A DNA stretch of 64,000 bases from Hevea brasiliensis. Lineage: Eukaryota > Streptophyta > Magnoliopsida > Malpighiales > Euphorbiaceae. The DNA is taken from positions 41,700 through 105,699 of the forward strand of contig NW_026614827.1 of assembly GCF_030052815.1 (NCBI RefSeq), given 5' to 3'. Positions 48,177-59,033 of the stretch are shown one piece after another. The position numbers and the translations under genes were made by a program. How positions within the stretch are numbered: position 1 is the stretch's first letter; each line of letters begins with the position of its first letter. The notes under the pieces are model-generated. The model was not told the origin of the DNA. It did not search any database and was given only the letters and a program-made list of their open reading frames with translations.

Positions 48177-50815
48177 TTGTGGTCATTTGACACCCCGAAT
48201 TGTCTTTTGACCTAAATGTCCATTAAAAATAAGTGGTATTAAATTTTTTAAAATGCCATGGAAATAAGAAATTTTACAAGTAATGTAATTAGAGGACTTA
48301 AGGGGGATTAATTGAAATGTTAATAAGATTTAATTATTATAATATTAATTATACTTAATGGATAATTAGTGGACCACTAAGTGGGACTATAAAATGCCAA
48401 AATTCTGCCCACTTTCACCTTCATCTTCCTCATTTCTTGATTTTTGCCTATTTCATTTTCTCTCCATTGTCCTCCATGGCCGGCCACCCATGCAAAGCTC
48501 CAATCTTCACTTTCAAGCCATAATTTCTTGTAAGTCTCTCCATTAAAAGTGATCCTTACACAATGGGCAGTAGATAGGTAGCAAGAAGACCAAGTTTTGG
48601 AGAGGTTTTGAAGAATTACCAAAGTGGTAAGTTTGTGTTTTTGGTTATTGCTTCATTAAAGTTTGTGAGGAGGTTATGGGTACTTGAATTGTGGAAAGAA
48701 TTTTGAGGTTTGATGTTTAAAGGGAGAGCAGTATTTTTGGCAGCCATGGAAACTCCTTGAGGACAGTTTATTCTTGCTTGTAAATGGAAGATTAAAAGGT
48801 TGATTAAATGTTTATGTGTGTAGGAATTAATTTGGGTGATATATACTTAGTATATGCGAATGTGTATTTGAAATTGGAAGCTTGGAAATTAATGGAGTGT
48901 AATACATGAATCGGCAGCTTAGTTTGGTGAACCATAAAGATGCTATTTCATGTTTGGTTTATGGAATATTAACGTTGAATTGTGATAGTTGTTATGGCAG
49001 CTTGGGTATATGTATGATGGTGTGAGGTTGGACATGTAAATGAGCTAGGTTAGGTGATTGAATTGTTATAATTTGAGCTTGAAAAATTCTATACTAAATG
49101 GTGCATATTGAGGGTGATTGTAAGCTGCCAAAATGACCAACAATATGTTGTGAATTGTTTTTAGGTTATGGTACAAACCAGAATTGGCATGAATGTTTAG
49201 TTTGATAAATGTTAAAAGTGTCCTTTGATGAGTAATGAATAAAATGCAATAGAGCAGTTTATGTTATGGGCCTAGAACCTTAAGTGTGTGGCTCCAATTG
49301 GTATGAGACCAATTGGAGGTGAAACTAGGCACAAAATGTGCCAACTTTCATGAAGGAAGCTTACCAAAATTCTGCTTGGAAGGTAACTTGAAAAGTGACC
49401 AAATCCGGATTAGTGCATTTAAGGCCTGAAAATTAACCTTTTGGGCAGTAGTTAGTATTTTGGCCATATCTCACTAAAAACAGTTCCAATTTACCTGAAA
49501 TTTTGACCTTGAATAGTTGAGACATATATCTACAAGTCTTATGAAGACACCAAAGCCCAGAAATGACCATAAGCAAGTCAAAAAGCTTGGACAAGTTCGG
49601 GTCCAAAAACTGGCCGAACCTAAAATGACCTAAAATGACCTGAAGTGACCAATTTTGATGCATTTTGACCAGCAATAGTAAAATGACCATAACTTGGTCT
49701 ACAAAACTCAGAATGACCTGAAATTTTTCCCCGCGTGCAATAAGACATAGATCTACAAGTTTGTAGTTTCGACCGAAACCCGAAAACTGAGGCAACTAAG
49801 TTGTCCGGCTAGGTCAAAATAGTATCCCGGAATCCAGCAAATTGCAATAAAATGTAAAATACATGGAAATGAATTGAGTAATATGTGCCAACCCTAAAAG
49901 TCTACAAATGTGACATATTAGTAACATTAAAACCTAATTTACCTAGAATGCATCGAGGGTCGACATATTAGGTTGACTAAGCAAATAATAGAATTCAGTG
50001 AATTAATTTTCAAGCATTATCGTTAGAGACAGTTTAAATGAGAACTGAAACACTTCAAATTGTGTGTTTTAGTTAGAAAAGACTCAGGGAAGGGAAGGAA
50101 ACACTAAGTCAGAGCCAAGAGACAATTATTAAGGGTTTGTGCACAACTAGTTTTTAATTGATTTTATTTTGAATATTTCATATGATTAAATGATATATTT
50201 TTCTTATGTATTATGTTTAACAAGCATTGGATTTAATTCAATGATTATTGAAATTGTTATAGTATGTATGAATTTAGCTTTGTGAAATGGTATTTCCACA
50301 AGTATTAAGCATTGTTATGGATTGAACAAATTATGTTTTGGAAAATTTTGATGGAACATGTTTTGAATTGTGATGGTAATTTTCATTGAAAAATGCAAAT
50401 TTATAATTTGAATTGTGATGAGCATAAAAATTATTGGATATTGCAATTGAATTGGAATCGAATTATATTGTGATTTATGCTCACTAAAAGGATTGTGATA
50501 TTGTTTTATATCTCACTATAGATGCTTGACTAGGTTATTACCCGTCTCTCTCATTTGTTGAGAAGACAATAGAGTTAGTTGTGTTTTGATTACTATGGTA
50601 CGTGCACAGGCTTAGATTTTCCTTTGATTTGAGGTTAGATCTAAATTTTTTATCGTTATGGCCCTTGCGGAAGATTCATTATTGTGATGTGTACTGTGCA
50701 CGATGATTCGACCTCCCCGACCATAGGGAGTTAGAATATGATTCGACCTCCCCAACCATAGGGAGTTAGAATCACTTCGAATATGGCCCTTTCGAATTAG
50801 TCTTGCATAGTTTGT

Positions 50816-50945
50816 GAGATAAAGAATGATTTTTGAGATACAACATGATTTTTGAGATGAAGAATGATTTTTGAGATACAGCATGATTTTTGAGATACAG
50901 CATGATTTTTGAGATACAACATGGTTTTTGAGATACATAATGTTT
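50816..50945 (+). repeat. 19-bp tandem repeat in 3' LTR of element C
   Basis: About seven units of GAGATACAGCATGATTTTT with variants (ACAACATG, AAGAATG). The partner array is at 28512-28620 with about six. Confidence 0.8.
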
Positions 50946-51832
50946 TTGAATAGTAAAGAGTTGTGATTTCAGTTATGATTTATGTATAATTGATTTTGTT
51001 GGAATTACCTTAAATGGTTAGTTATGATTTGATAAATTGAATTTCGTGATCAAAGTTATTTTATATAAATAATTTACATTATTGGCAATGAATATTTTGA
51101 GTTTTGGAATTTGATGAGTATTCAGATTTCCAAATTATTTGCTGTAAATTTTATCAATGTATATTGTACTATGTTTTAAATTATAGTTGTGCACCACTGA
51201 GTTCACCACTCAGTGGTAGCTTTGTATGCTATCGCAGGTAAGAAGAGCATAGAGCAGTGAGTAAGTTTATTTGAAGACACATTCAAATCAGCTCCAGGTA
51301 TATCATAGGTATACCCATGTACATAAGTTTTGATGTATGCATGTAATAATATGTATGTAAATTATTTGAGCAGTTGTATAAAAACTCTTGTAAAATATTT
51401 TGGTATGTAATTAATTGTAAATTATTGTAAATGTAAATTTGGAATTTCATTTATCTGAATAGTTTTGTAATATTAATTTTGAGTCTTGTAATCAATGAAA
51501 TGTTTCTTTTATGAGGAGATTGATTTGATTATTGAGATTTAAATTATGGGTTCAAATGAACTTATTGAAGTTGTATTTGAGAAAACATATTGGGAGTGTG
51601 TTCTTTGCAGGTTTTGAAGAACTGTTTTGTCAAAATACAACCGGCACTTTGCCGAAATTTGGAAAAAATTTTATAACACCAGATTTTAATCGATGATTTA
51701 AATTTCATGAAAATTGTTTTAAAATCCCTTGTAGTATATTTAATGGATTATCGGTAGGCGAAGTACGATAATTCATTAGGTGTACTACGGGATCATGTTA
51801 CATCTTACAGGGGAGTAGGGTGTGACAGACAT

Positions 51833-52213
51833 GGAAGACATTGTGAATCTTTTCCAACTACGGAGGTAATGCAAGTCTATATGCCAATGGAACCACTCTT
51901 TCCAGAACCTTATACGACCCAACGAAGCGAGGACGTAGTTTCCCCTTTCTACCAAACCTCATGATCCTCTTCCATGGGGAAACTTTCAGGAACACCTTAT
52001 CACCCACGCTGTACCAAATATCTCTTCTCTTTAGGTCAATGTAGCACTTCTGTCTATCCGTTGCAACTATGAGTCTGTCTCTAATGAGCTTAGCCTTCTC
52101 TTCCATCTACTGCACTAATTCTAGGCCAATCAACTTCCTCTTGCCCACTTCATCCCAACACAAGGGAGTTCTACACTTTCTACCATAAAGTGCTTCGTAT
52201 GGAGGCATCCCGA
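51833..52213 (-). pseudogene. Integrase C-terminal part of region B
   Basis: Minus-strand reading: MPPYEALYGRKCRTPLCWDE (near 52200), a stop near 52108, then EEKAKLIRDRLIVATDRQK, VGDKVFLKVSPWKRIMRFG and YKVLERVVPLAYRLALPP to about 51858. The sequence continues into the chromodomain at 25190-25448 beyond element C, and upstream into 56236-57342 beyond element N. So one integrase gene is cut twice by separate insertions. Confidence 0.85.
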
Positions 52214-52687
52214 TGAAAGAACGGAAGCATGAAAAACACAAGTTTATACCATTGAATTCAAAAATTTTCACCTAGAGTCACAAGCATCATGCAAGATTTA
52301 TTTTTATATATTTGATTTCAATGATAAACAATATATTAAAACTCTTTTAATATGTTTTTGGATCTGTATTTGCCATTTAAGATTTTAAAATTAATCAGAT
52401 TAATTTTAAAACCCTAGATTAAATCAAGAACGATTACACTAACCTCTTGATGCACTGCAGCGTGTCTGCGCCTTTGAGATTTGTCTTCAGGACACCAAAT
52501 ATTGTGCCTCTAGCTTGTCACTCATATTCTTAACAACTTAAGAATAATATTTCCAACAAAATATCAATGGACCTTTTCTATTACACATAAATATATTATG
52601 TAAACGGAAAAGTGGAAATGCCTTTTATTAATAAAAATATGTACAAGATACATACTAAATGATATGCTCTAGAGCATACTACAAACA
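52214..52687 (-). repeat. 3' LTR of element N (short form)
   Basis: 474 bp. The deletion junction reads CTTGTCACTCATATTC at about 52516-52531, where the full LTR would have 1.6 kb more. GAC microhomology is at the break. Contains the perfect palindrome ATGCTCTAGAGCAT near 52663-52676. No TATA box equivalent to that at 11907 remains. Confidence 0.9.
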
Positions 52688-52697
52688 ATCTCCCACT
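52688..52697 (-). other. Polypurine tract of element N
   Basis: ATCTCCCACT is the complement of AGTGGGAGAT in element P. It marks the adjacent LTR as the 3' LTR. Confidence 0.8.
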
Positions 52698-52779
52698 AGC
52701 ACTAGACCCATTCATTACAATATCTTAGACCTATCTTCTCATGATGTCGGTCTAACTGAGTCTGTGACATAGGCTTAGT

Positions 52780-53600
52780 GAATGGATCAGCTAGATTTTC
52801 AGCTGATGCTATTTTCTGCATGGCTACATCGCCTTGCCCAACTATTTCTCTGATAATGTGGTAGCGCCTTTCTATGTGTTTGATTTACGGTGAGACCTTG
52901 GTTCCTTAGCCATGATGACTGCTCCATTATTGTCATAGTGTAGTGGAACCGCGACTCAATGGAAGTAACTACCGTAGGTTACATCACGAACTTCTTTATC
53001 TAAACGACTTCCTTTGCGATCGATGCGAGAATATACTCACCTACGTAGTGGAATGCGTAGTCGTGCTCGCTTGGAACTCTTCCAACCGATCGCACCTCCA
53101 TTACAAATGAACACATATCCAGAGGTAGACTTTCTATCATCGATATCTGATTGGAAATCAGAATCAGTATAACCATCCAATTGCAAGTCTCCACCTCCAT
53201 AAATTAAGAATAAATCCTTAGTTCTTCTCAAGTACTTAAGGATATTCTTGACAGCTATCCAGTGTTCCAAACCTGGATTGAGTTGATACCTGCTAGTCAA
53301 ACTAACAGCACATGCGATATTTGGCCTAGTACACAACATTGCATACATTAAACTTCCAATAGCCAAAGCATATGGAATCCTGGCCATCTTATCTCTTTCT
53401 TCAGGTGTCTATGGAGACATCTCTTTAGAAAGGTGGATACCATGTCTCACCGGTAATAATCCTCTCTTGGAATCAAGCATGTTAAACCTCTTTAACACCT
53501 TTTCCAATTATAGACTTTGGGATAAACCAATTATTCTTTTCGCTCTATCCCTATATATGCGAATCCCAAGAATATAGGTTGCCTCCCCTAAGTCTTTCAC
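52780..53600 (-). pseudogene. Late RT and RNase H of element N
   Basis: Starting at KDLGEATYILGI near 53595 (right after the deletion joint), it continues with a stop in QSL*LEK near 53510, ARIPYALAIGSLMYAM (53387), RYQLNPGLEHW and LRRTKDLFLIYGGGD. RNase H reads LDGYTDSDFQSDIDDRKSTSG near 53175. From about 53080 to 52880 many small indels with extra CG pairs break the frame, and then the last residues are recognisable near 52800-52870. It corresponds to P 17320-18115. RT active site is absent, so the element could never have been autonomous in this form. Confidence 0.85.
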
Positions 53601-53975
53601 GGAATAGCTGTCTAGATATCTCATACCTAGCATTCCTGCTGTGCTCACCATACAACTCTTGTAGGTGAAGGAGGATCTCACTCACACTCAACATGTTCTC
53701 ATGCTGCTTTTGTAACTCATTACTCATGGAAGCAAGCATGTAACACTTAGCTCTCATATCATGCTCCTTCCACTTATAAAAAGTTTCACGTTCCTCTTGT
53801 GTGGCCTCTGGAGGTAAGGGACCAGGAACATTTGAATCTAGAATATATCCTATATGTTCAAGGTTCAGGACAAGTTTCAAATTTCTTAGCCAATCAGACA
53901 GATTAGGTCCTGTCAACCTATTGCGATCAAGTATGCCTGCAAGGATATTGGATGGTGGTGGTTGTTATGTGCTCA
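53601..53975 (-). pseudogene. Gag N-half of element N, fused to late RT
   Basis: GPNLSDWLRNLKLVLNLEH near 53912, then VPGPLPPEATQEERETFYKWKE, MRAKCYMLASMSNELQKQHE and RYEISRQLF near 53615. At this point the sequence jumps into RT (RERLRGG, out of frame). Both parent sequences have ATGA at the joint (P 14613-14616 and 17320-17323), a short homology. The upstream start (ATG near 53974) is followed by a frame break, as in P. It keeps codons near 53820-53850 that P has lost, so N was not derived from this copy of P. Confidence 0.85.
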
Positions 53976-55145
53976 TTTTTATCAGAAAATTAATTGCAGA
54001 AAATAACCAGATTAATTAGTAAATGTATCATGTAATTAACAAAAATGATTATGGTCTTTTAATCAAATTGGTCCTTCCACTAACTTAGCGAATCCTACAC
54101 TTCCAAAGTAGAAAATGGAAATCTTAGTTGGATGGATTTCTAGTGGGTGATTGAATTCTTATAATTCTATTGATCATCCTCAGGTACATCCATTGTTGGA
54201 ATTACAATAAACTATAAGTGAGCAACTCCTTGCCCATCACATCTCATGTGAGGTTCAATCCTTTACCTTGCCCCTAATGCTCAAAATCTCAGGTACATCC
54301 ATTATTGACTTATCTTGCATTAGTTAAGTTGATCCCATTGAGCCAGTAATTATGCAAATAATTTTAATGTCCTCAGGTACATCCAATATTGGCCACCAAA
54401 CTATTTACATATTTATAACATCTCATGCTTAACAATTATTCTTAAGAAAATCTCTTAAATTAATTGCATCTTATGCAACTATTTAAAATTTCTTAAAATA
54501 ATTGCCCCAATGGAGGGCCTATGTTATAATTACTTTAATTATAGCATTTCCAACTTAATCATTTGTTTGGAAGATTTTATGGTCATTCTAATTACTATTA
54601 AGGTCTCACTTTGCACATTATCCAATTAGCATGCATATATCATATAATTGCATACATTCCCATACATCTCATGCATTCATGGATAAGCAGTAAATATGGT
54701 ATGATCATGGACTTTCTAAGGGATTCAATTCTGAGCCACCAAGAATTGAATTAGGGCATTCCTAGGTGCATTTCATTTATTTATTTTACAAGAGTTTCTG
54801 AAGGAGTACATAATCAACACTTGATCTTGAATTCCTACCACTGGTCCAACCAATGCTCTTAACCTCCTTGAACTTTTTGCAATCCAATATTATATAGTAA
54901 TCCTTAGCATACCAAGGCGAATTTACAAGAACTTAAATAAATGAAATTACAACCAAAAAATTATTACAAACTTAATAATACATGCCCAAAATAAATTAAA
55001 ATAAATTAATTAATTTACAATCCCAAAGAAACATAAAAGAAATAAATCCAATCACATTGGTATTTTATAGTCCATGATCATCCATCATGCATATCACTAT
55101 TTAACAATTAAATAAAACATACATACTTAAATTAAATTGAATATC
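53976..55145 (-). other. Non-coding leader of element N
   Basis: Homologous, base by base with few gaps, to 13093-14264 of element P, including the three spaced CCTCAGGTACATCC-type blocks at 54178, 54290 and 54373. No gene seen. Confidence 0.75.
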
Positions 55146-55495
55146 TCATATTCAACTTAAAAATCCAGATTTGAATATGATTCAAATAAATTTAAAAATT
55201 TAGATTTGAATCTCATTCAAACAAATTTAAAAATTCAGATTTGAATCACATTCAAACAACTTTAAAAATTCAGATTTGAATCACATTCAAACATTTTTTA
55301 AAAATTCATATTTGAATCACATTCAAGCATTTTTTAAAAAAACAGATCTGAATTTTATTTAATCAATTTTAAAAAATCAGATCTAAATATGATTCAAACA
55401 ACTTTAAAAATTCAGATTTGAATCACATTCAAACAACTTTTAAAATTCATATTTGAATCACATTCAAACAATTTTAAAAATTATGATTTTAATCA
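55146..55495 (-). repeat. Tandem repeat in the leader of element N
   Basis: About nine units of 36-40 bp with TTTGAATCACATTCAAA-like cores, the reverse of the array at 12741-13092. Confidence 0.85.
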
Positions 55496-55745
55496 TTATT
55501 TAATTGTGTGATAAAAATTCTAATTAAACAATTTAATTAGACATAAAATGGATCTTAGATTATATAACAATTGCACATTCACCATCCATTTACCTTTGCA
55601 CACCAATGTGGTGCATCAACTATGCGCACCATGGTGTTCATCATTTGTGCCGCAATCTTGGCTTTGCAACCAGCAATGAACTTTTGATCTCATGATCAAA
55701 CACACAATCAAATCATATAAAAATCAATCTAAATGGCAAATATAG

Positions 55746-55759
55746 TGGCTCTGATACCA
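55746..55759 (-). other. Primer-binding site of element N (tRNA-iMet)
   Basis: TGGCTCTGATACCA, the exact complement of the PBS of element P, two bases from the LTR at 55762. Confidence 0.9.
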
Positions 55760-55761
55760 AT

Positions 55762-56235
55762 TGAAGGAACGGAAGCGTGAAAAACACAAGTTTATACCAT
55801 TGAATTCAAAAATTTTCACCTAGGGTCACAAGCATCATGCAAGATTTATTTTTATCTATTTGATTTCAATGATAAACAACATATTAAAACTCTTTTAATA
55901 TGTTTTTGGATCTATATTTGCCATTTAAGATTTTAAAATTAATCAGATTAATTTTAGAACCCTAGATTAAATCAAGAACGATTACACTAATCTCTTGATG
56001 CGCTGCAGCGTGTCTGCGCCTTTGAGATTTGTCTTCAGGACACCAAATGTTGTCCCTCTAGCTTGTCACTCATATTCTTAACAACTTAAGAATAATATTT
56101 CTAACAAAATATTAATGGACCTTTTCTATTACACATAAATATATTATGTAAACGAAGAAGTGGAAATGCCTTTTATTAATAAAAATATGTACAAGACACA
56201 TACTAAATGATATGCTCTAGGGCATACTACTAACA
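55762..56235 (-). repeat. 5' LTR of element N (short form)
   Basis: 474 bp with the same deletion joint (CTTGTCACTCATATTC at about 56064-56079) as the 3' LTR. It differs from it by only a handful of bases, so N inserted more recently than P by eye. Confidence 0.9.
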
Positions 56236-57342
56236 ATGCTTGACTGATAACTATTGTTGTAGGCAAATTCTATTAAAGGCAAGTGTGTGTCCCAACTCCC
56301 TTCAAACTCAATCACACAAGCCCGAAGCATATCCTCCAAAATCAGAATGATCCTTTCAGATTGGTCGTCTGTCTGTGGATGGAATGCTGTATTGAAGTTC
56401 AATCTAGTTTCTAGGGCTTTTTGGAACTATCCCAGAATCTAGAAGTGAACCTTGGGTCTCTGTCCGGCACAATAGACACTGGCTCTCCATGTAACCTCAC
56501 CACATAATTAATGTACAATTTGGCCAATCTTTCCAGGTTGTAATCCATCCTCACTGGCAAAAAGTGTATAGACTTGGTCAATCTATCAACAATAACCCAA
56601 ACTGCATCATGATTCTTTTGTCTACGTGGAAGTCCTGTCACGAAATCTATAGTGATTCTTTCCGATTTCCACTCAGGAATTCGCAATGGCTGTAGCAACC
56701 CTGTAGGCACTTGGTGTTCTGTCTTTACTTGCTGACAAGTTAGGCATTTGGCAACATATTTTGCAATGTCTTTCTTCATTCCTCTCCACCAATAGTGCTC
56801 TTTAACACTTTTGTATATTTTGGTTCCACTAGGGTGCATTGCGAAAGGTGAATCATGTGCTTCCTTTAAAATGGTCTGCCTCAATTCAACATTCTCAGGA
56901 ATGCACATTCTGCCGGTATATAACAACAAGCCCTCATCATTTACTAATAATTCTAGTTTCATTCCATCCCGAGCCTCTGCCATTAACTTGACATACTTAT
57001 CATCCTTCTGTGCAACTGCATTAATTTGTTCTACCAGCATTAGCTTCACTTGCCAAGTAGCTACCATCTGCCCATCTTCATTAATCTCCAAATTAGCATG
57101 CAATGCCCTTAACTCATGCACCATGGACAATGGAGAAACCATCAAACCAGCTATAGTCTTGTAACTTAAAGCATCAGCTACAACATTAGCTTTTCCAGGC
57201 TGATAGTCTATTAAACAATCATAATCTTTTATCAGCTCTAACCATCTCCTCTGCCTCAAATTTAACTCCTTTTGTGTGCCCACGTACTTTAAACTTTTAT
57301 GATCTGTGTATATATAACATCTCTCCTCATACAAGTAATGTC
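56236..57342 (-). pseudogene. RNase H end and integrase of region B, cut by element N
   Basis: From [14 protein letters not shown] (57320) and [14 protein letters not shown] (near 57200) to the HHCC part ([25 protein letters not shown]) and the core: [10 protein letters not shown] near 56650 (first Asp kept), [13 protein letters not shown] near 56460 (second Asp kept, Ser before it changed to Pro). A shift near 56412 is followed by HPQTDDQSERI (Glu kept) and DTHLPLIEFAYNNSYQSSI, ending at the N insertion (56236). The 307-codon open stretch 56411-57334 is one of the longest Ty3 frames here. It continues at 52213. Confidence 0.9.
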
Positions 57343-57343
57343 T

Positions 57344-58523
57344 CTAGATCTTCAAGGCAAAGACAATGGCTACCAGCTCTAAGTCATGCGTGGGATAATT
57401 CCTCTCATGCGGTTTAAGCTGGCGTGAAGCATAGGCAATGATGTTTCTATCTTGCATCAACACACAGCCTAATCCGTTATGAGAAGCATCACTATATATG
57501 GTATACTCCTTACCCAAAGTGGGCAAGGTTAAGATTGGAGCTTTCTTTAAACACCTCTTTAACTCATCAAAACTTTCTTGGCACCGTTCAGTCCACTGAA
57601 ATTTTACATCCTTCCTAAGTAGCTTGGTCAGTGAAGATGCTAGCATGGAGAATCCCTTCACAAACCTTCGGTAATACCCAGCTAAACCAAGGAAACTCCG
57701 AACTTCCATGACATTTCTAGGTGGCTTCCAATTAAGAATGGCTTCTACTTTGCTAGGATCCACCTGGATACCTTTTGCGGATACAATATGGCCCAAAAAT
57801 ATAATCTCCTTTAGCCAAAACTCACATTTCGATAGTTTGGCATACAACTGCTTCTCCCTCAAAAGTCTACAATACTATCCTCAAGTGTTTATCGTGTTCC
57901 TCTGCATTCTTTGAGTACACCAAAATATCATAAATGAAAACCACAACAAACTGGTCCAAATATGGCTTAAGGATAGTGTTCATCAGGCCCATAAAAGCAG
58001 CAGGAGCATTAGTCAACCCGAATGGCATTACCAAGAACTCATAGTGGCCATACCGAGTCCTAAAGGCAGTTTTAAGAATACTTTGCTCCTGCACCCTCAA
58101 CTGGTAGTAGCCCGATCTCGAGTCAATTTTGGAGAATACAATTGCATCCTTCAACTGATCAAACAAATCATCGATCCGTGGCAGAGGATATCTATTCTTT
58201 ATGGTTACCTTATTCAACTATTTGTAGTCTATGCATAGGCAGAGAGTACCATCCTTCTTCTTCACAAATAATACTGGTGCTCCCCAAGGTGACATGCTAG
58301 GGCGGATAAAACTCTTATCTAACAATTCTTGCAATTGCATCTTCAACTCTTTCAACTCAGCAGGTGCCATCCTATAAGGAGTGATGGAGATTGGCTCCAC
58401 AGTAGGCATAGTCTCAGTTTCAAACTGCACCTCTCTTTCCGAAGGCAATCTCAGTAATTCTTCCAAAAAAACATACAGAAAACCCCATACCGTAGGAATA
58501 TCTTTAAGATCTAGAATCCCCAC
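57344..58523 (-). pseudogene. Reverse transcriptase and RNase H start of region B, active site changed
   Basis: [15 protein letters not shown] (58480), [15 protein letters not shown] (near 58325), then LCIDYK and a stop, [21 protein letters not shown] (58217), [25 protein letters not shown]. The active-site box is [12 protein letters not shown] near 57930: Tyr replaces the first Asp of IDDIL. A frameshift near 57865 precedes ECEFWL-type thumb ([18 protein letters not shown]), [24 protein letters not shown] and RNase [14 protein letters not shown] (near 57500), [17 protein letters not shown]. Compare D, whose box also lost the first Asp, but to Asn. Confidence 0.9.
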
Positions 58524-59033
58524 CTAGGTGTCTATCACAATAGCTAGATAAGCTTCACATCCCTTTCTAATCATCTTTCTATCAAGTTCAGCTGAAATGA
58601 TGTTGGATGGCAATAACTACCTCTCCCCGTGTATCACTATGTCTACATACTCGGGAAGACCAAAAGTGACTGTCTTCAGTCTACAGTTGATCATGGCGTG
58701 ATGTCTGGCTAACCAATCCATGTCCAAGATGATATCATAATCTCAGAAGGGCAAGTCATTTAAGTCTAACAGGAATGTATGTCCTTGGATCACTAAAGAA
58801 CAATCCTTATACAATTTGTTCACCCTAACCTCTTGCCCTAAGGGAGTAGTCACTAGCACATCATAATCCATTTTCAAGCAAGGAATGGCAACAGAACATG
58901 CAATACTGGCACTAGCAAAAGAATGTGTAGAACCAGGGTCAAACAGCACATATACATCTCTACTAAAGATGGAGAAAGTACTAGCCACAACATCTGATGT
59001 CTTAGCTTCATCCCTCTGGCGCATGGTGTACAC
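58524..59033 (-). pseudogene. Protease of region B, broken
   Basis: VYVLFDPGSTHSFASAS near 58945 keeps the catalytic Asp. LVTTPLGQEVRVNKLYKDC and LVIQGHTFLLDL follow, then a stop near 58743, DWLARHHAMID-like text near 58700, LPSNIISAELDRKMIRKGCEAY and a stop before GILDLKDIP at 58523. Nearly the same as region A's 9577-10324. The uninterrupted join at 59020-59045 is the empty site for element P in A. Confidence 0.85.

Larger units (their letters stand above)
25454..51827 (+). mobile_element. Tekay-like Ty3 element C, containing D and a solo copia LTR
   Basis: The LTRs (25454-29500 and 45650-51827) are in direct orientation, with a perfect 5-bp target duplication GACAT at 25449-25453 and 51828-51832. 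The flanks join in region B's chromodomain region exactly as the equivalent sequence near 33920 reads. The internal region is split by element D (29780-42998) and much reduced: gag start, gag knuckle, protease relic, two integrase pieces, chromodomain. Without inserts the element would be about 11 kb. Five-prime PBS and 3' polypurine tract are present. It is dead by lesions and by the nested insertions. Confidence 0.95.
45650..51827 (+). repeat. 3' LTR of element C, split by a solo copia LTR
   Basis: 6178 bp in total; about 4076 bp after removing the copia insert and one target copy, close to the 5' LTR's 4047. The hairpin is at 49293-49317, TATA at 48388, the doubled CCTCCCC(G/A)ACCATAGGGAG at 50711-50765. 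The region 45650-45900 shows more small deletions against the 5' LTR than the rest. ORFs 48377-48622, 49433-49795 and 50612-50938 are repeat-driven. Confidence 0.95.
52214..56235 (-). mobile_element. Non-autonomous short-LTR copia element N
   Basis: 4022 bp with two LTRs of exactly 474 bp (52214-52687 and 55762-56235). Both are family-P LTRs with the same internal deletion, which in P coordinates removes about 10543-12175. The internal region keeps PBS, leader with tandem repeat, gag N-half, late RT, RNase H and polypurine tract, but about 2.7 kb (P 14615-17320: knuckle, protease, integrase, most of RT) is gone. It sits in region B's integrase. A standard duplication outside TGAA...AACA is not seen; CGATG (52211-52215) and CAATG (56234-56238) would be a one-mismatch duplication if the terminal TG/CA are counted as target. 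Confidence 0.9.

Noticed and set aside
48377..50938. ORFs in Ty3 LTRs (for example 48377-48622, 49433-49795, 50612-50938) as genes
   Set aside because: They are within non-coding LTR sequence. Frames are not kept between LTR copies, and composition is that of tandem or AT-rich repeats.
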